Of a DNA stretch of 64,000 nucleotides, positions 21,159 through 30,940 are shown piece by piece. The DNA is from an uncultured beta proteobacterium (GTDB lineage: Bacteria; Pseudomonadota; Gammaproteobacteria; Burkholderiales; Burkholderiaceae_C). The stretch lies in assembly GCA_903930255.1 (NCBI GenBank), contig CAIYYA010000249.1:1-64000 (forward strand), given 5' to 3'. How positions within the stretch are numbered: the first letter of the stretch is position 1; every line of letters begins with the position of its first letter. Both the position numbers and the translations under genes were made by a program. The notes under the pieces were generated by a model. It was not told the origin of the DNA. It saw only the letters and a program-made list of their open reading frames with translations, and did not search any database.

Positions 21159-21952
21159 GCACAACGACTCCAGTAACCCCCATCGACATTCGCCTGATGA
21201 ATGTTGTCAGTGCCTTGCTGCTGCTGATGTTGGGAGCACTGCTGCTGGTTGCCGGATTGAACTGGGCCATGCAGCAACCGGTGTTTGCGATTCGCGGCGT
21301 TAGCGTTACAGGCGATGTGGCGCATTACAACGCGATTACCTTGCGCGCCAACGTGATGCCGCGCCTGCAAGGCACCTTCTTCACACTCGATGTGAAAGCA
21401 GCGCGCAAAGTGTTTGAGACCATGCCCTGGGTGCGTCGGGCCATCGTAAGGCGCGAGTTCCCGAATCGACTCAAAGTGCAATTGCAAGAACATCAGGCCG
21501 TGGCCTATTGGGGCACCGAAATAGACAACCGCCTGGTGAACAGTTTTGGCGAGGTGTTTGAGGCCAACGTGGGCGAGCTGGAGCAAGAGCAGTTGCCTCG
21601 GCTCAACGCCCCGGACGGGCAGAGCGCTTTGGTGCTGGCACATTATCAAAGGCTTAAGCCACTGTTTGACGCCAAAGACCTGGCTCTGGTTCAGCTTGAG
21701 CTGAGCCCGCGTGGAGCCTGGCGCGCGCAACTTGACAGCGGCGCCGAGCTGGAGCTCGGTGGCGGTAACACAGAGGAACTGTTGGCGCGCACACAGCGGT
21801 TTTTAAGCACGATCACGCAAGTAACGGCTGGCTACAAACGCCTTCCAAACCAATTGGCATCGGTTGATTTGCGCCATACCGATGGCTATGCAATTCGGCT
21901 CGAAGGTGTGAGCACGCTGGAAGAAGTCGACAAGAGAAACACTAGAAGGTAA
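21155..21952 (+). CDS. ftsQ: Cell division protein FtsQ
   Basis: Single TM, POTRA-like region, [30 protein letters not shown]. Confidence 0.94.
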   Translation: MSTTTPVTPIDIRLMNVVSALLLLMLGALLLVAGLNWAMQQPVFAIRGVSVTGDVAHYNAITLRANVMPRLQGTFFTLDVKAARKVFETMPWVRRAIVRREFPNRLKVQLQEHQAVAYWGTEIDNRLVNSFGEVFEANVGELEQEQLPRLNAPDGQSALVLAHYQRLKPLFDAKDLALVQLELSPRGAWRAQLDSGAELELGGGNTEELLARTQRFLSTITQVTAGYKRLPNQLASVDLRHTDGYAIRLEGVSTLEEVDKRNTRR

Positions 21953-21956
21953 AGAC

Positions 21957-23186
21957 ATGGCAAAAGAATACAAAGACTTGGTGGTTGGGCTGGACATTGG
22001 CACATCCAAAGTGATGGCGGTGGTGGCCGAAGTCATGCCCGATGGACAACTGAAGTTGGCTGGCTTGGGAATTGCTCCGAGCAACGGGCTCAAGCGCGGT
22101 GTGGTGGTGAACATTGATGCCACGGTGCAAAGCATTCAGCAAGCACTCAAAGAAGCGGAGCTGATGGCAGACTGCAAGATCACCCGGGTTTATACCGGCA
22201 TCACGGGCAGCCATATTCGCGGTATCAACTCGCACGGTATGGTGGCCATCAAAGATCGCGAAGTGACTGCCGCCGATGTGGCGCGCGTGGTTGAAACCGC
22301 TAAGGCCATCAACATTTCGACAGATCAACGCCTGCTGTTGGTGGAGCCGCAGGAGTTCATCATTGACGGTCAGGACGTGAAAGAGCCCATAGGCATGAGC
22401 GGAATTCGGCTCGAAGCCAAGGTGCATATCGTCACGGGAGCACAAAGCGCGGCCGAAAACATCATCAAGTGTGTGCGCCGCTGCGGGTTGGAGGTAGAGC
22501 AGCTGATGCTTAATCCGCTGGCCAGCAGTCTTTCGGTGTTGACCGAAGACGAGCGTGAGTTGGGTGTGGCGCTGGTTGATATTGGTGCCGGCACCACCGA
22601 TGTGGCCATTTTTACCAATGGTGCCATTCGGCACACAGCGGTGATTCCCATTGCGGGTGACTTGATCACCAGCGACATCGCCATGGCGCTGCGCACACCG
22701 ACCAAGGACGCCGAAGAAATCAAGGTTGAAAACGGCTATGCCAAGCAGCTGCTGGCCGACCCCGAGGCGCAGGTCGAAGTGCCTGGTCTGGGCGACCGTG
22801 GACCGCGCATGCTGAGCCGCCAGGCCTTGGCCGGTGTGATCGAGCCGCGCGTTGAAGAAATTTTCAGCCTGGTGCATCAGGTCATGCGGGAATCCGGTTT
22901 CGAAGAAATGCTCTCCAGCGGTATTGTCCTGACGGGTGGCAGTTGCATCATGCCTGGCATGGTCGAATTGGGTGAAGATATTTTTCTCAAACCCGTGCGC
23001 CGTGGCGTACCCAAATATGTCAGCGCCTTGTCCGACATGGTGGCCCAGCCTAGGGCAGCGACGGTGATGGGTCTTCTGGAGGAAGCCCGCCAAGCACGCT
23101 TACGCGGTTTTAAGGTAGCGCAAAAAAGTGGCTCTATGAAAACTGTCTTTGGCAGTTTTCAGGATTGGGTTGTGAGGAATTTCTGA
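21957..23186 (+). CDS. ftsA: Cell division protein FtsA
   Basis: VGLDIGTSKVMAVVAEV; GAGTTDVAIF; C-terminal FGSFQDWVVRNF membrane helix. Confidence 0.97.
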   Translation: MAKEYKDLVVGLDIGTSKVMAVVAEVMPDGQLKLAGLGIAPSNGLKRGVVVNIDATVQSIQQALKEAELMADCKITRVYTGITGSHIRGINSHGMVAIKDREVTAADVARVVETAKAINISTDQRLLLVEPQEFIIDGQDVKEPIGMSGIRLEAKVHIVTGAQSAAENIIKCVRRCGLEVEQLMLNPLASSLSVLTEDERELGVALVDIGAGTTDVAIFTNGAIRHTAVIPIAGDLITSDIAMALRTPTKDAEEIKVENGYAKQLLADPEAQVEVPGLGDRGPRMLSRQALAGVIEPRVEEIFSLVHQVMRESGFEEMLSSGIVLTGGSCIMPGMVELGEDIFLKPVRRGVPKYVSALSDMVAQPRAATVMGLLEEARQARLRGFKVAQKSGSMKTVFGSFQDWVVRNF

Positions 23187-23324
23187 TGCTAAAAACACCC
23201 ATCTGGCTGAGTCGCGCAGGACCTCCGCGACGCTGGCGCTGTGCAGATCCACCGCCACACGAACGACCCCAAGTTTGCCCATTTTTTGTATTACTTACCC
23301 ATTTTGAATTACCAGGAGATAAAA

Positions 23325-24605
23325 ATGTCCATTGAACTCATCGACGAAGAATCGTTTAACCAAGGCACACAAATCAAGGTCATTGGCGTTGGCGGCGGTG
23401 GCGGCAACGCTGTCGCACACATGATTGCCAGCGCCGTTCAAGGGGTTGAATTCATTTGCGCGAATACCGATGCCCAGGCACTTTCAACCAGCGACGCGCA
23501 CCGCATCATCCAGCTGGGCACCACCGGCTTGGGGGCAGGCAGCAAACCTGACAAAGCCCGCGACGCGGCAGAGCTGGCGATTGAACACATCCGCGAAGCC
23601 ATCGACGGTGCGCATATGTTGTTCATCACCGCAGGCATGGGTGGCGGCACCGGCACTGGCGCCGCCCCAGTGATTGCCCGCGTGGCCCGTGAAATGGGTA
23701 TTTTGACGGTTGGCGTGGTGACCAAGCCGTTTGAGTTTGAAGGCCCACGCCGCATGGCCAATGCCGATGGTGGCATGGCCGAGCTGGAAGCCAATGTTGA
23801 TTCATTGATTGTGGTACTGAACGAGAAGCTGATTGAAGTGCTGGGCGACGACGCCACGCAAGACGAAGCTTTTGCGCATGCCAACGACGTGCTGAAAAAT
23901 GCAGTTGGCGGCATTGCTGAAATCATCAACGTGCCTGGCCATGTGAACGTTGACTTTGAAGACGTGCGCACCGTCATGGGCGAGCCCGGCAAAGCCATGA
24001 TGGGCACCGCACTGGCGGGTGGCCCTGATCGCGCGCGCATTGCGGCAGAACAAGCCGTGGCCTGCCCCTTGCTTGAAGGCATTGACCTTTCAGGCGCCAA
24101 AGGCGTGCTGGTGTTGATCAGCGCGGCCAAGGGCTCGCTCAAACTGAGTGAATCAAAGCTGGCCATGAACACCATTCGTGCTTATGCATCACCTGACGCG
24201 CATGTGATTTACGGAACAGCCTATGACGACAAATTGGGCGATCAGATTCGTGTCACCGTTGTGGCGACAGGGCTCAGCCGCCAAAAGCCTGGCCTGACGG
24301 TGGTGCGTAACCCCGAAGTGGTCAAGCGCAACGGCACCGATGGGTTGGCCTATGGCAACCACACGCCAGCAGTTGCTGGCAACGGCATTCAACCGAGTGG
24401 GATGTTGGGAGGTGGCGCTGGTGTTGGTATTGGCACGATCGGCAGTGCTATTGGGCGCACCCAATCGGACTACGGGTCGTTTGAGAAACCCAGCGTCTGG
24501 CGCAACCGTGACCGTACCTCAGCCGCCGCCAAAGTCGATGCTTTGAGCAGCGGCGGCATGGACGACTTCGAAATTCCGGCGTTTTTGCGTAAGCAGGCGG
24601 ATTGA
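23325..24605 (+). CDS. ftsZ: Cell division GTPase FtsZ
   Basis: IKVIGVGGGGGNAV, GGGTGTGAAPVIA; C-terminal DDFEIPAFLRKQAD; start at MSIELIDEES after AGGAG. Confidence 0.98.
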   Translation: MSIELIDEESFNQGTQIKVIGVGGGGGNAVAHMIASAVQGVEFICANTDAQALSTSDAHRIIQLGTTGLGAGSKPDKARDAAELAIEHIREAIDGAHMLFITAGMGGGTGTGAAPVIARVAREMGILTVGVVTKPFEFEGPRRMANADGGMAELEANVDSLIVVLNEKLIEVLGDDATQDEAFAHANDVLKNAVGGIAEIINVPGHVNVDFEDVRTVMGEPGKAMMGTALAGGPDRARIAAEQAVACPLLEGIDLSGAKGVLVLISAAKGSLKLSESKLAMNTIRAYASPDAHVIYGTAYDDKLGDQIRVTVVATGLSRQKPGLTVVRNPEVVKRNGTDGLAYGNHTPAVAGNGIQPSGMLGGGAGVGIGTIGSAIGRTQSDYGSFEKPSVWRNRDRTSAAAKVDALSSGGMDDFEIPAFLRKQAD

Positions 24606-24612
24606 TCCCAGC

Positions 24613-24675
24613 TCATAGATACAGGCTGTAACCGACCCCGCGCACCGAATGCAGGGGTGTCTGTTTTGTACAACG
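24613..24675 (-). pseudogene. 3' remnant of an OmpR-family response regulator (...TPLHSVRGVGYSLYL*)
   Basis: 13-residue match to the canonical winged-helix C-terminus; no intact ORF upstream. Confidence 0.4.
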
Positions 24676-24814
24676 CTGATCGAGACTTTGGACGCTTCAA
24701 AGCATTCAAAACGACCAACCCACTGGTGACTTAAGCGCAATAAATAGGTAGCGCGATGCGCCTTTATCCCTATTGAACCCAGTCCAACCTCGAAATATTG
24801 ACTGGTTTATAGCT

Positions 24815-25579
24815 TCAAGTCACCGAATGGTGCTCGGGCAAAAGTGCTGCAACTGCGTCGCGTGCGTCAATGGCCCAGGTGCGGCGGTCACGCCCCCGGG
24901 CTTGCTCGATCGCGCCAAAGGTCAATGTCGCACACAGTGCAGGGGCGCTCAGGGTGCGCCAGATCGACCCTAGCAAAGTGTCTTGGTTGATGTAACAAGG
25001 TGCCAAACTAAGTTGGCCTGAAGCCTTATCAAAAAATCGCAAGGCAACCGGCACAATCGGCGCATGCGCTGATAACGCGGCTTGAAACAGGTTGGCATGA
25101 AACGGCAGCACCTGCTCACCATCACTGGTTGTGGCTTCGGGAAATATCACCAAAATAGCGCCGCCGCGCAAGCTATCGACCATTTGATGCACCACACGCA
25201 TCGCATCACGGCGCGATTTGCGCTCGACAAACAGCGTGTCAGCCGCGATGGCCAGCCGACCGATCAACGGCCAATGCTGAATATCCGACTTGGAAATAAA
25301 CCTTCCGTTGCACGATGCCAGCAACAACACAATATCAAGCCACGAAATATGATTCACCACCAGCAGTGCTGGGCCTTGCGTAGTGGGCTTGCCTTTTACT
25401 ACAAGTTGTATAGCTAGCCGCGCAAGCAGGGCAAGCGCCCAGAGTCGAATTCGTTCACGTTTTTGCGGCGCTGAAAGTCCAGGAAAAACAAGCATAACGG
25501 TGACCACACCGTGCACCAGATGCGCCATGACGCTGGCAAACCTGCCTAAAACGCCAAGTTGCCTAAGCAGCCGTATCAA
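24815..25579 (-). CDS. PlsC/OlsA-family 1-acyl-sn-glycerol-3-phosphate (lyso-lipid) acyltransferase
   Basis: NHISWLD (HX4D), FPEATTSDG; start overlaps the phoB end by 4 nt. Confidence 0.85.
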   Translation of the reverse strand: MIRLLRQLGVLGRFASVMAHLVHGVVTVMLVFPGLSAPQKRERIRLWALALLARLAIQLVVKGKPTTQGPALLVVNHISWLDIVLLLASCNGRFISKSDIQHWPLIGRLAIAADTLFVERKSRRDAMRVVHQMVDSLRGGAILVIFPEATTSDGEQVLPFHANLFQAALSAHAPIVPVALRFFDKASGQLSLAPCYINQDTLLGSIWRTLSAPALCATLTFGAIEQARGRDRRTWAIDARDAVAALLPEHHSVT

Positions 25580-26286
25580 GCGGACACCAAAGCCTCAGTT
25601 TGGGTCGTGAGCCGGTAGCCAGCGCCGCGCACCGTTTCGATCATGCGCCCGGCGTTGGGGCCAAGGGCTTCGCGCAAGCGCTTCACGTGCACATCGACCG
25701 TGCGCTCTTCAATGAACACATGGTCGCCCCAAACCCGGTCGAGCAATTTAGAGCGGCTGTGCACGCGCTCGGAATGGGTCATCAGGTAATGCAAAAGTTT
25801 GAACTCGGTGGGACCCAATTTCAGCATTTGTTCGTTAAACGAGACCCGATAAGTTTCTGAATCAAGCAGCAAAGCCCCCACCGCGATGCTGCCCTGCACC
25901 CGCTCGGGCGCACGCCTGCGCAATACAGCCCGCACACGCGCCAGCAGTTCTTTGGTTGAAAAAGGTTTTGAAATGTAATCATCGGCACCCGCATCCAGCC
26001 CGGCAACCCGATCCATTTCTTCGCCACGGGCTGTCAGCATGATGATCGGAACCGATTTGGTGCGCGGGTGCGCACGCCAGCGTTTGGCCAGCACCAAACC
26101 GCTTTCGCCGGGCAGCATCCAGTCCAGCAAAATCACATCGGGCAAAACCTCGTCGAGTTCGCGCTGAGCCGAGGCACTGTCCATCGCCAGCGTCAGGCGA
26201 AACCCGTTATGCCGCAGATTGATGGCGATCAGCTCAGCAATGGCGGGTTCATCCTCCACCACCAAAACCCGGGGCTCATGCCTCAT
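25576..26286 (-). CDS. phoB: Phosphate regulon response regulator PhoB
   Basis: REC plus winged helix; directly after phoU. Confidence 0.93.
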   Translation of the reverse strand: MRHEPRVLVVEDEPAIAELIAINLRHNGFRLTLAMDSASAQRELDEVLPDVILLDWMLPGESGLVLAKRWRAHPRTKSVPIIMLTARGEEMDRVAGLDAGADDYISKPFSTKELLARVRAVLRRRAPERVQGSIAVGALLLDSETYRVSFNEQMLKLGPTEFKLLHYLMTHSERVHSRSKLLDRVWGDHVFIEERTVDVHVKRLREALGPNAGRMIETVRGAGYRLTTQTEALVSA

Positions 26287-26984
26287 TTCAGCACCGCTTC
26301 AATTGCTTCCATTGAGGTGTGGCGCACATCCGCACCCTTGACAACATAAATAATCAACTCTGCAATATTTTTCGCGTGATCGCCAATGCGCTCAATCGAT
26401 TTGGCTAAAAACAGCAGGTTCAAACTGGCTGAAATCATGCGCGGGTCTTCCATCATGTAGGTGATGAGCTTTCTCACGAAGCCATCAAATTCTTTGTCAA
26501 TCAGGTAATCATCTTTCATGATCGACACCGCCGCAGCGGTATCAAGCCGGGCAAACGCATCGAGTGCTTTACGCAACAAATTCGAAGCCAGGTCAGAGGC
26601 CACTTTGAGCTCAAGTGATGGCAGGGAACGTGGGGCACCGTTTTCGATGATCAGTCGCACCATGCGGGCAATTTTTTCTGCTTCATCGCCAACCCGTTCC
26701 AGGTTGGCTGTGATTTTAGAAATAGCGATCAGCAAACGCAGATCGACCGCAGTTGGCTGGCGCCTGGCAATGATGCTGGAGAGCTCTCGGTCAATCTCGA
26801 CCTCCATCGCATTCACGCGCACCTCACTGGCGCTGACTTGATTCGCGATGTCAATGCTAAAAATGGACAAGGCATGGATCGCTTGGCGAATTTGCGACTC
26901 GACCAAACCGCCAAGCTCCATCACCCGGCTGGAGACTTCGTTGAGTTCGCTGTCGAACTGCGTGGAAAGATGTTTATCTGGCAT
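26283..26984 (-). CDS. phoU: Phosphate transport system regulator PhoU
   Basis: H.S.QFDSEL...; two PhoU repeats; follows pstB. Confidence 0.95.
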   Translation of the reverse strand: MPDKHLSTQFDSELNEVSSRVMELGGLVESQIRQAIHALSIFSIDIANQVSASEVRVNAMEVEIDRELSSIIARRQPTAVDLRLLIAISKITANLERVGDEAEKIARMVRLIIENGAPRSLPSLELKVASDLASNLLRKALDAFARLDTAAAVSIMKDDYLIDKEFDGFVRKLITYMMEDPRMISASLNLLFLAKSIERIGDHAKNIAELIIYVVKGADVRHTSMEAIEAVLK

Positions 26985-27022
26985 GGTTGTTCCTGGCTGT
27001 AGCAGTTTTGCGTTAGTTCTAA

Positions 27023-27802
27023 TTAGCCAAAGCGGCCTGTGATGTAGTCTTCGGTTTCCTTGCGTGCCGGCTTGAAAAACATTTGTTCGGTCGTGCCAAA
27101 CTCCATCAAGTCACCCAGGTACATGTAAGCCGTGTAGTCGCTGCAGCGCGCGGCCTGCTGCATGTTGTGCGTGACGATGAGCACGGTGTAGTCGTTTTTC
27201 AGCTCGGTGATCAACTCCTCGACTTTGGCCGTGGAGATCGGATCAAGTGCCGAACAGGGTTCGTCAAGCAGCAGCACCTCGGGACGAATTGCGATGCCAC
27301 GGGCAATGCACAGGCGTTGCTGTTGTCCGCCAGAAAGACTGGCACCATTTTGCTGGAGTTTGTCTTTGACTTCGGTCCACAGCGCCGCCTTGCGCAAGGC
27401 CCATTCGACACGTTCTTGCATGGCGGTTGTATCGAGTGTTTCAAACAGCTTGACCCCGAACGACACGTTATCAAATATCGACATCGGAAATGGCGTGGGT
27501 TTTTGAAAAACCATGCCTACCTTGGCACGCAGCAGCGCCACATCTTTTTTGCTGGTCAGCAGGTTTTCACCATCGAGCAAAATTTCGCCTTCGGCACGCT
27601 GCTCGGGATACAGCTCAAACATGCGGTTGAACACCCTCAGCAAGGTTGACTTGCCACAACCCGATGGGCCGATAAAGGCGGTAACTTTTTTCTCTGGAAT
27701 TTGCAAATTGATGTTTTTCAACGCATGAAATTTACCGTAATAAAAATTCAGGTTGTTGACTGCAATTTTGGAAGTTTCTTGCGACAAGGTTGCGCTATTC
27801 AT
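27023..27802 (-). CDS. pstB: Phosphate ABC transporter ATPase PstB
   Basis: [39 protein letters not shown]; start at [10 protein letters not shown]. Confidence 0.97.
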   Translation of the reverse strand: MNSATLSQETSKIAVNNLNFYYGKFHALKNINLQIPEKKVTAFIGPSGCGKSTLLRVFNRMFELYPEQRAEGEILLDGENLLTSKKDVALLRAKVGMVFQKPTPFPMSIFDNVSFGVKLFETLDTTAMQERVEWALRKAALWTEVKDKLQQNGASLSGGQQQRLCIARGIAIRPEVLLLDEPCSALDPISTAKVEELITELKNDYTVLIVTHNMQQAARCSDYTAYMYLGDLMEFGTTEQMFFKPARKETEDYITGRFG

Positions 27803-27837
27803 AAGCTGCCTTTGATGGTTTATTGAGTCAATGCTGC

Positions 27838-28719
27838 TCAAATTTTGTTTCGGGTCAAGATTCTGGCCAAAATATTCAGCCCTAGCACCGCAGCCGTGAT
27901 GATGAACACACCTGCCCAAGCTAATTTTTGCCAGTTTTCATAAGGGCTCATAGCAAACTTAAAGATCGTGACAGGCAAACTGGCCATTGGCTCACTCAGA
28001 CTGGATGTCCAGAACTGATTGCTCAAAGCCGTGAACAAGAGCGGTGCAGTCTCCCCCGCAATACGTGCCACCGCCAGCAAAATGCCGGTTATCACACCGG
28101 CACGCGCTGCTGTCAAAGTAATGCTGATGATCACTTTCCACTTGGGCGCACCCAGCGCATAGGCCGCTTCACGCAAACCAGCTGGCACCAGTTGCAGCAT
28201 GTTTTCGGTGGTGCGAATGACCACAGGAATCACGATCAAAGCCAATGCCATGATGCCGGCGTAGGCCGAAAACGAATTAAAACGCGACACAATCACGGCA
28301 TAAACAAATAAGCCAATCACGATCGACGGTGCAGACAACAAGATGTCATTGACAAAACGCGTGACGTTCGCAAGCCAGCCATGGGTGTCGTACTCTGCCA
28401 GATAAATGCCAGCCATCACGCCAATCGGTGTACCCACGAAAGTTGCCAAACACACCATCAGAAACGAGCCGTAAATGGCGTTGGCCAAGCCGCCAGCATC
28501 GTTGGGCGGTGGCGTCATTTGAGTCAGCGTGTCAAGATTCAGCCCACCGATTCCCAAAATAATAGTCTCAAGCAGAATCCAGAACAACCAAAACAGTCCA
28601 AATGCCATGGCCAGCAACGACATCACGAGCGCAATCCGATTGACCCATTTGCGCTTGGTATATTTATCCATGCGGGACTGCTCAAAAGCAGCGCCGCTCA
28701 GCATTGTTGGTTGGCTCAC
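27838..28719 (-). CDS. pstA: Phosphate ABC transporter permease PstA
   Basis: Six-TM permease; operon position; [28 protein letters not shown]. Confidence 0.96.
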   Translation of the reverse strand: MSQPTMLSGAAFEQSRMDKYTKRKWVNRIALVMSLLAMAFGLFWLFWILLETIILGIGGLNLDTLTQMTPPPNDAGGLANAIYGSFLMVCLATFVGTPIGVMAGIYLAEYDTHGWLANVTRFVNDILLSAPSIVIGLFVYAVIVSRFNSFSAYAGIMALALIVIPVVIRTTENMLQLVPAGLREAAYALGAPKWKVIISITLTAARAGVITGILLAVARIAGETAPLLFTALSNQFWTSSLSEPMASLPVTIFKFAMSPYENWQKLAWAGVFIITAAVLGLNILARILTRNKI

Positions 28720-29747
28720 GATTTAGCTCCTTCGTTCTTTTTCAATTGCAGCAATAGTATTTTTGAAATACTCAGCACCACGAAGGTAATGAAAAACAGC
28801 ACCAGCCCGAGGTACATCAGCGAGGCCTGGTGCAGACCTTCACCGGCTTCTGCGAATTCGTTGGCCAATGCCGAAGTAATGCTGTTGGCGGCCTGGAACA
28901 AGCTCAGAGAATCAAGCTGATTGAAGTTACCAATGACAAACGTGACAGCCATGGTTTCACCAATGGCACGCCCCAGACCTAACATGATGCCGCCAATGAC
29001 ACCGGTTTTGGTGTAGGGCAAGACAACCGTCGAAACAACTTCCCAGGTTGTCGCACCCAGGCCGTAGGCAGATTCTTTAAGCAAGGTTGGCGTGACTTCA
29101 AAAACATCGCGCATAACCGCAGCAATGAACGGAATGATCATGATGGCCAAAATAATGCCAGCCGACAAAATGCCAATGCCAACCGGCGGACCCGAAAATA
29201 AAGCGCCCAGATAAGGAACACCCGAAAACATGGCCTGCAAAGGCTGCTGAACATAAGTTGACAGCAAGGGGCCAAATACCAGCAAACCCCACATGCCATA
29301 GACAATCGAAGGGATCGCGGCCAGTAGCTCAATGGCGGTGCCCAAAGGTCGCTTCAGCCATGCTGGCGAAAGCTCGGTTAAAAACACCGCAATGCCAAAA
29401 CTCACCGGTACCGCAATCACCAAGGCAATCAGCGATGTCATCAGGGTGCCATAAATCATCACCAAACCGCCGAACTCCTGCTTCACCGGATCCCAAGTCG
29501 TGCTCGCCATAAAGCCAAGTCCATACTTTTCAATGGCTGGCCAGGCGCCCATCGTCAATGAAATCAAAATGGCAAACAGCAGGGCCAGGGTGATCAAGGC
29601 CGCCCCTTTTGCAGCCCAGGCAAACAAGCGATCCGCCAGAGGACCAGAACGAGCCGATTTATTAGTTGGTGGATTGGTCTTGACTCGTTCGAAAGACCGT
29701 TCAGATGCCTGGTTTGGCATCTGGCTCACCGATAAAGTGTTTGGCAC
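28716..29747 (-). CDS. pstC: Phosphate ABC transporter permease PstC
   Basis: [22 protein letters not shown]; operon position. Confidence 0.96.
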   Translation of the reverse strand: MPNTLSVSQMPNQASERSFERVKTNPPTNKSARSGPLADRLFAWAAKGAALITLALLFAILISLTMGAWPAIEKYGLGFMASTTWDPVKQEFGGLVMIYGTLMTSLIALVIAVPVSFGIAVFLTELSPAWLKRPLGTAIELLAAIPSIVYGMWGLLVFGPLLSTYVQQPLQAMFSGVPYLGALFSGPPVGIGILSAGIILAIMIIPFIAAVMRDVFEVTPTLLKESAYGLGATTWEVVSTVVLPYTKTGVIGGIMLGLGRAIGETMAVTFVIGNFNQLDSLSLFQAANSITSALANEFAEAGEGLHQASLMYLGLVLFFITFVVLSISKILLLQLKKNEGAKS

Positions 29748-29779
29748 GCCCTGTCTCCTCTATTAAATGACTTGACGGC

Positions 29780-30823
29780 TTATTTCAGTGCGACTGGTTT
29801 GCCAGCTGCGTCGGTGGTGCTGCCCCAAACCTTCTCGATCGAAGCAATCACGTTGGCTGGCATTGGCACATAGTCCAGATCAGCCGCTGCTTTGCCGCCA
29901 TTTTTGAACGCCCAAGTGAAAAATTTGAAGGTCTCGGTCGCATTCGCGGGCTTGTCTTGCTTGACGTGCATCAGGATAAACGTTGCGGTAGAAATGGGCC
30001 ATGCGTTTTTACCAGGCTGGTCTGTGATCAACTGATAAAACGACTTGTTCCAGTCTGCGCCAGCAGCAGCCGCTTTGAATGCATCATCATCGGGGGCAAC
30101 AAACATACCGTCACGGTTTTTCATCAAGGTGTAAGTCATCTTGTTTTGTTTGACATACGAATACTCAACATAACCGATCGAATTGGGCAGCCGATTAACA
30201 AACGAAGCCACGCCTTCGTTGCCTTTGCCACCGGCACCCACTGGCCAGTTCACCGCAGTGCCTTCACCCACTTTGCTTTTCCACTCAGGGTGGACACGGC
30301 TCAAGTAATTGGTGAAGTTGAAGGTTGTGCCCGAACCATCGGCGCGACGCACCGGCGAAATGTCAGCCTCTGGCAGTGCCAAACCGGGATTCAGTGCCTT
30401 GATGGCAGCATCATTCCACTTGGTGATCTTGCCCAGATAAATGTCACCCAACACCTGGCCATCGAGTTTCATTTGGCCAGGAGCAATGCCCTTGACGTTA
30501 ATCACTGGAACCGTGCCACCGATGACGGTAGGAAACTGAAATTGACCTTTGGTTTTAAGCACTTCGTCAGTCAAAGGCATATCGGATGCACCAAAGTCAA
30601 CCGTTTTGGAATCGATTTGCTTGATGCCAGCGCCAGAACCGACCGATTGGTAGTTCACCTTGACACCCGTTGCTTTGTTGTAGTCAGCCGCCCATTTGGA
30701 ATACAACGGCGCCGGGAAACTGGCACCAGCACCCACAATTTCTTGTGCGCCGGCAAGACTCAAATAAGAACTGGCAAGCACTGCAGCTACGCTGATCGAA
30801 GAGACTTTGAAGCTAAATTTCAT
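29780..30823 (-). CDS. pstS: Periplasmic phosphate-binding protein PstS
   Basis: GAGASFPAPLYSKWAADY, SVGSGAGIKQI, GSGTTFNFTNYLS. Confidence 0.97.
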   Translation of the reverse strand: MKFSFKVSSISVAAVLASSYLSLAGAQEIVGAGASFPAPLYSKWAADYNKATGVKVNYQSVGSGAGIKQIDSKTVDFGASDMPLTDEVLKTKGQFQFPTVIGGTVPVINVKGIAPGQMKLDGQVLGDIYLGKITKWNDAAIKALNPGLALPEADISPVRRADGSGTTFNFTNYLSRVHPEWKSKVGEGTAVNWPVGAGGKGNEGVASFVNRLPNSIGYVEYSYVKQNKMTYTLMKNRDGMFVAPDDDAFKAAAAGADWNKSFYQLITDQPGKNAWPISTATFILMHVKQDKPANATETFKFFTWAFKNGGKAAADLDYVPMPANVIASIEKVWGSTTDAAGKPVALK

Positions 30824-30883
30824 AGGAGAACCTTTTGTTAAATTAAAAAATTGTTCGTCAACCCTGCCAATGTAAGAACCTTG

Positions 30884-30901
30884 TGTGACAGCGATGTGAC
30901 A
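30884..30901 (-). promoter_or_regulatory. Pho box upstream of pstS
   Basis: TGTCACA-TCGC-TGTCACA, perfect 7-4-7 direct repeat. Confidence 0.85.
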
Positions 30902-30940
30902 AAGAGTGGGTTGTATAAAAATTTTTACAGAATTTTTTCG

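Noticed and set aside
21942-23093. 383-aa minus-strand ORF opposite ftsA
   Set aside because: Antisense shadow of a confidently identified gene.
29957-30841. 294-aa plus-strand ORF opposite pstS
   Set aside because: Antisense shadow; PstS motifs are on the minus strand.
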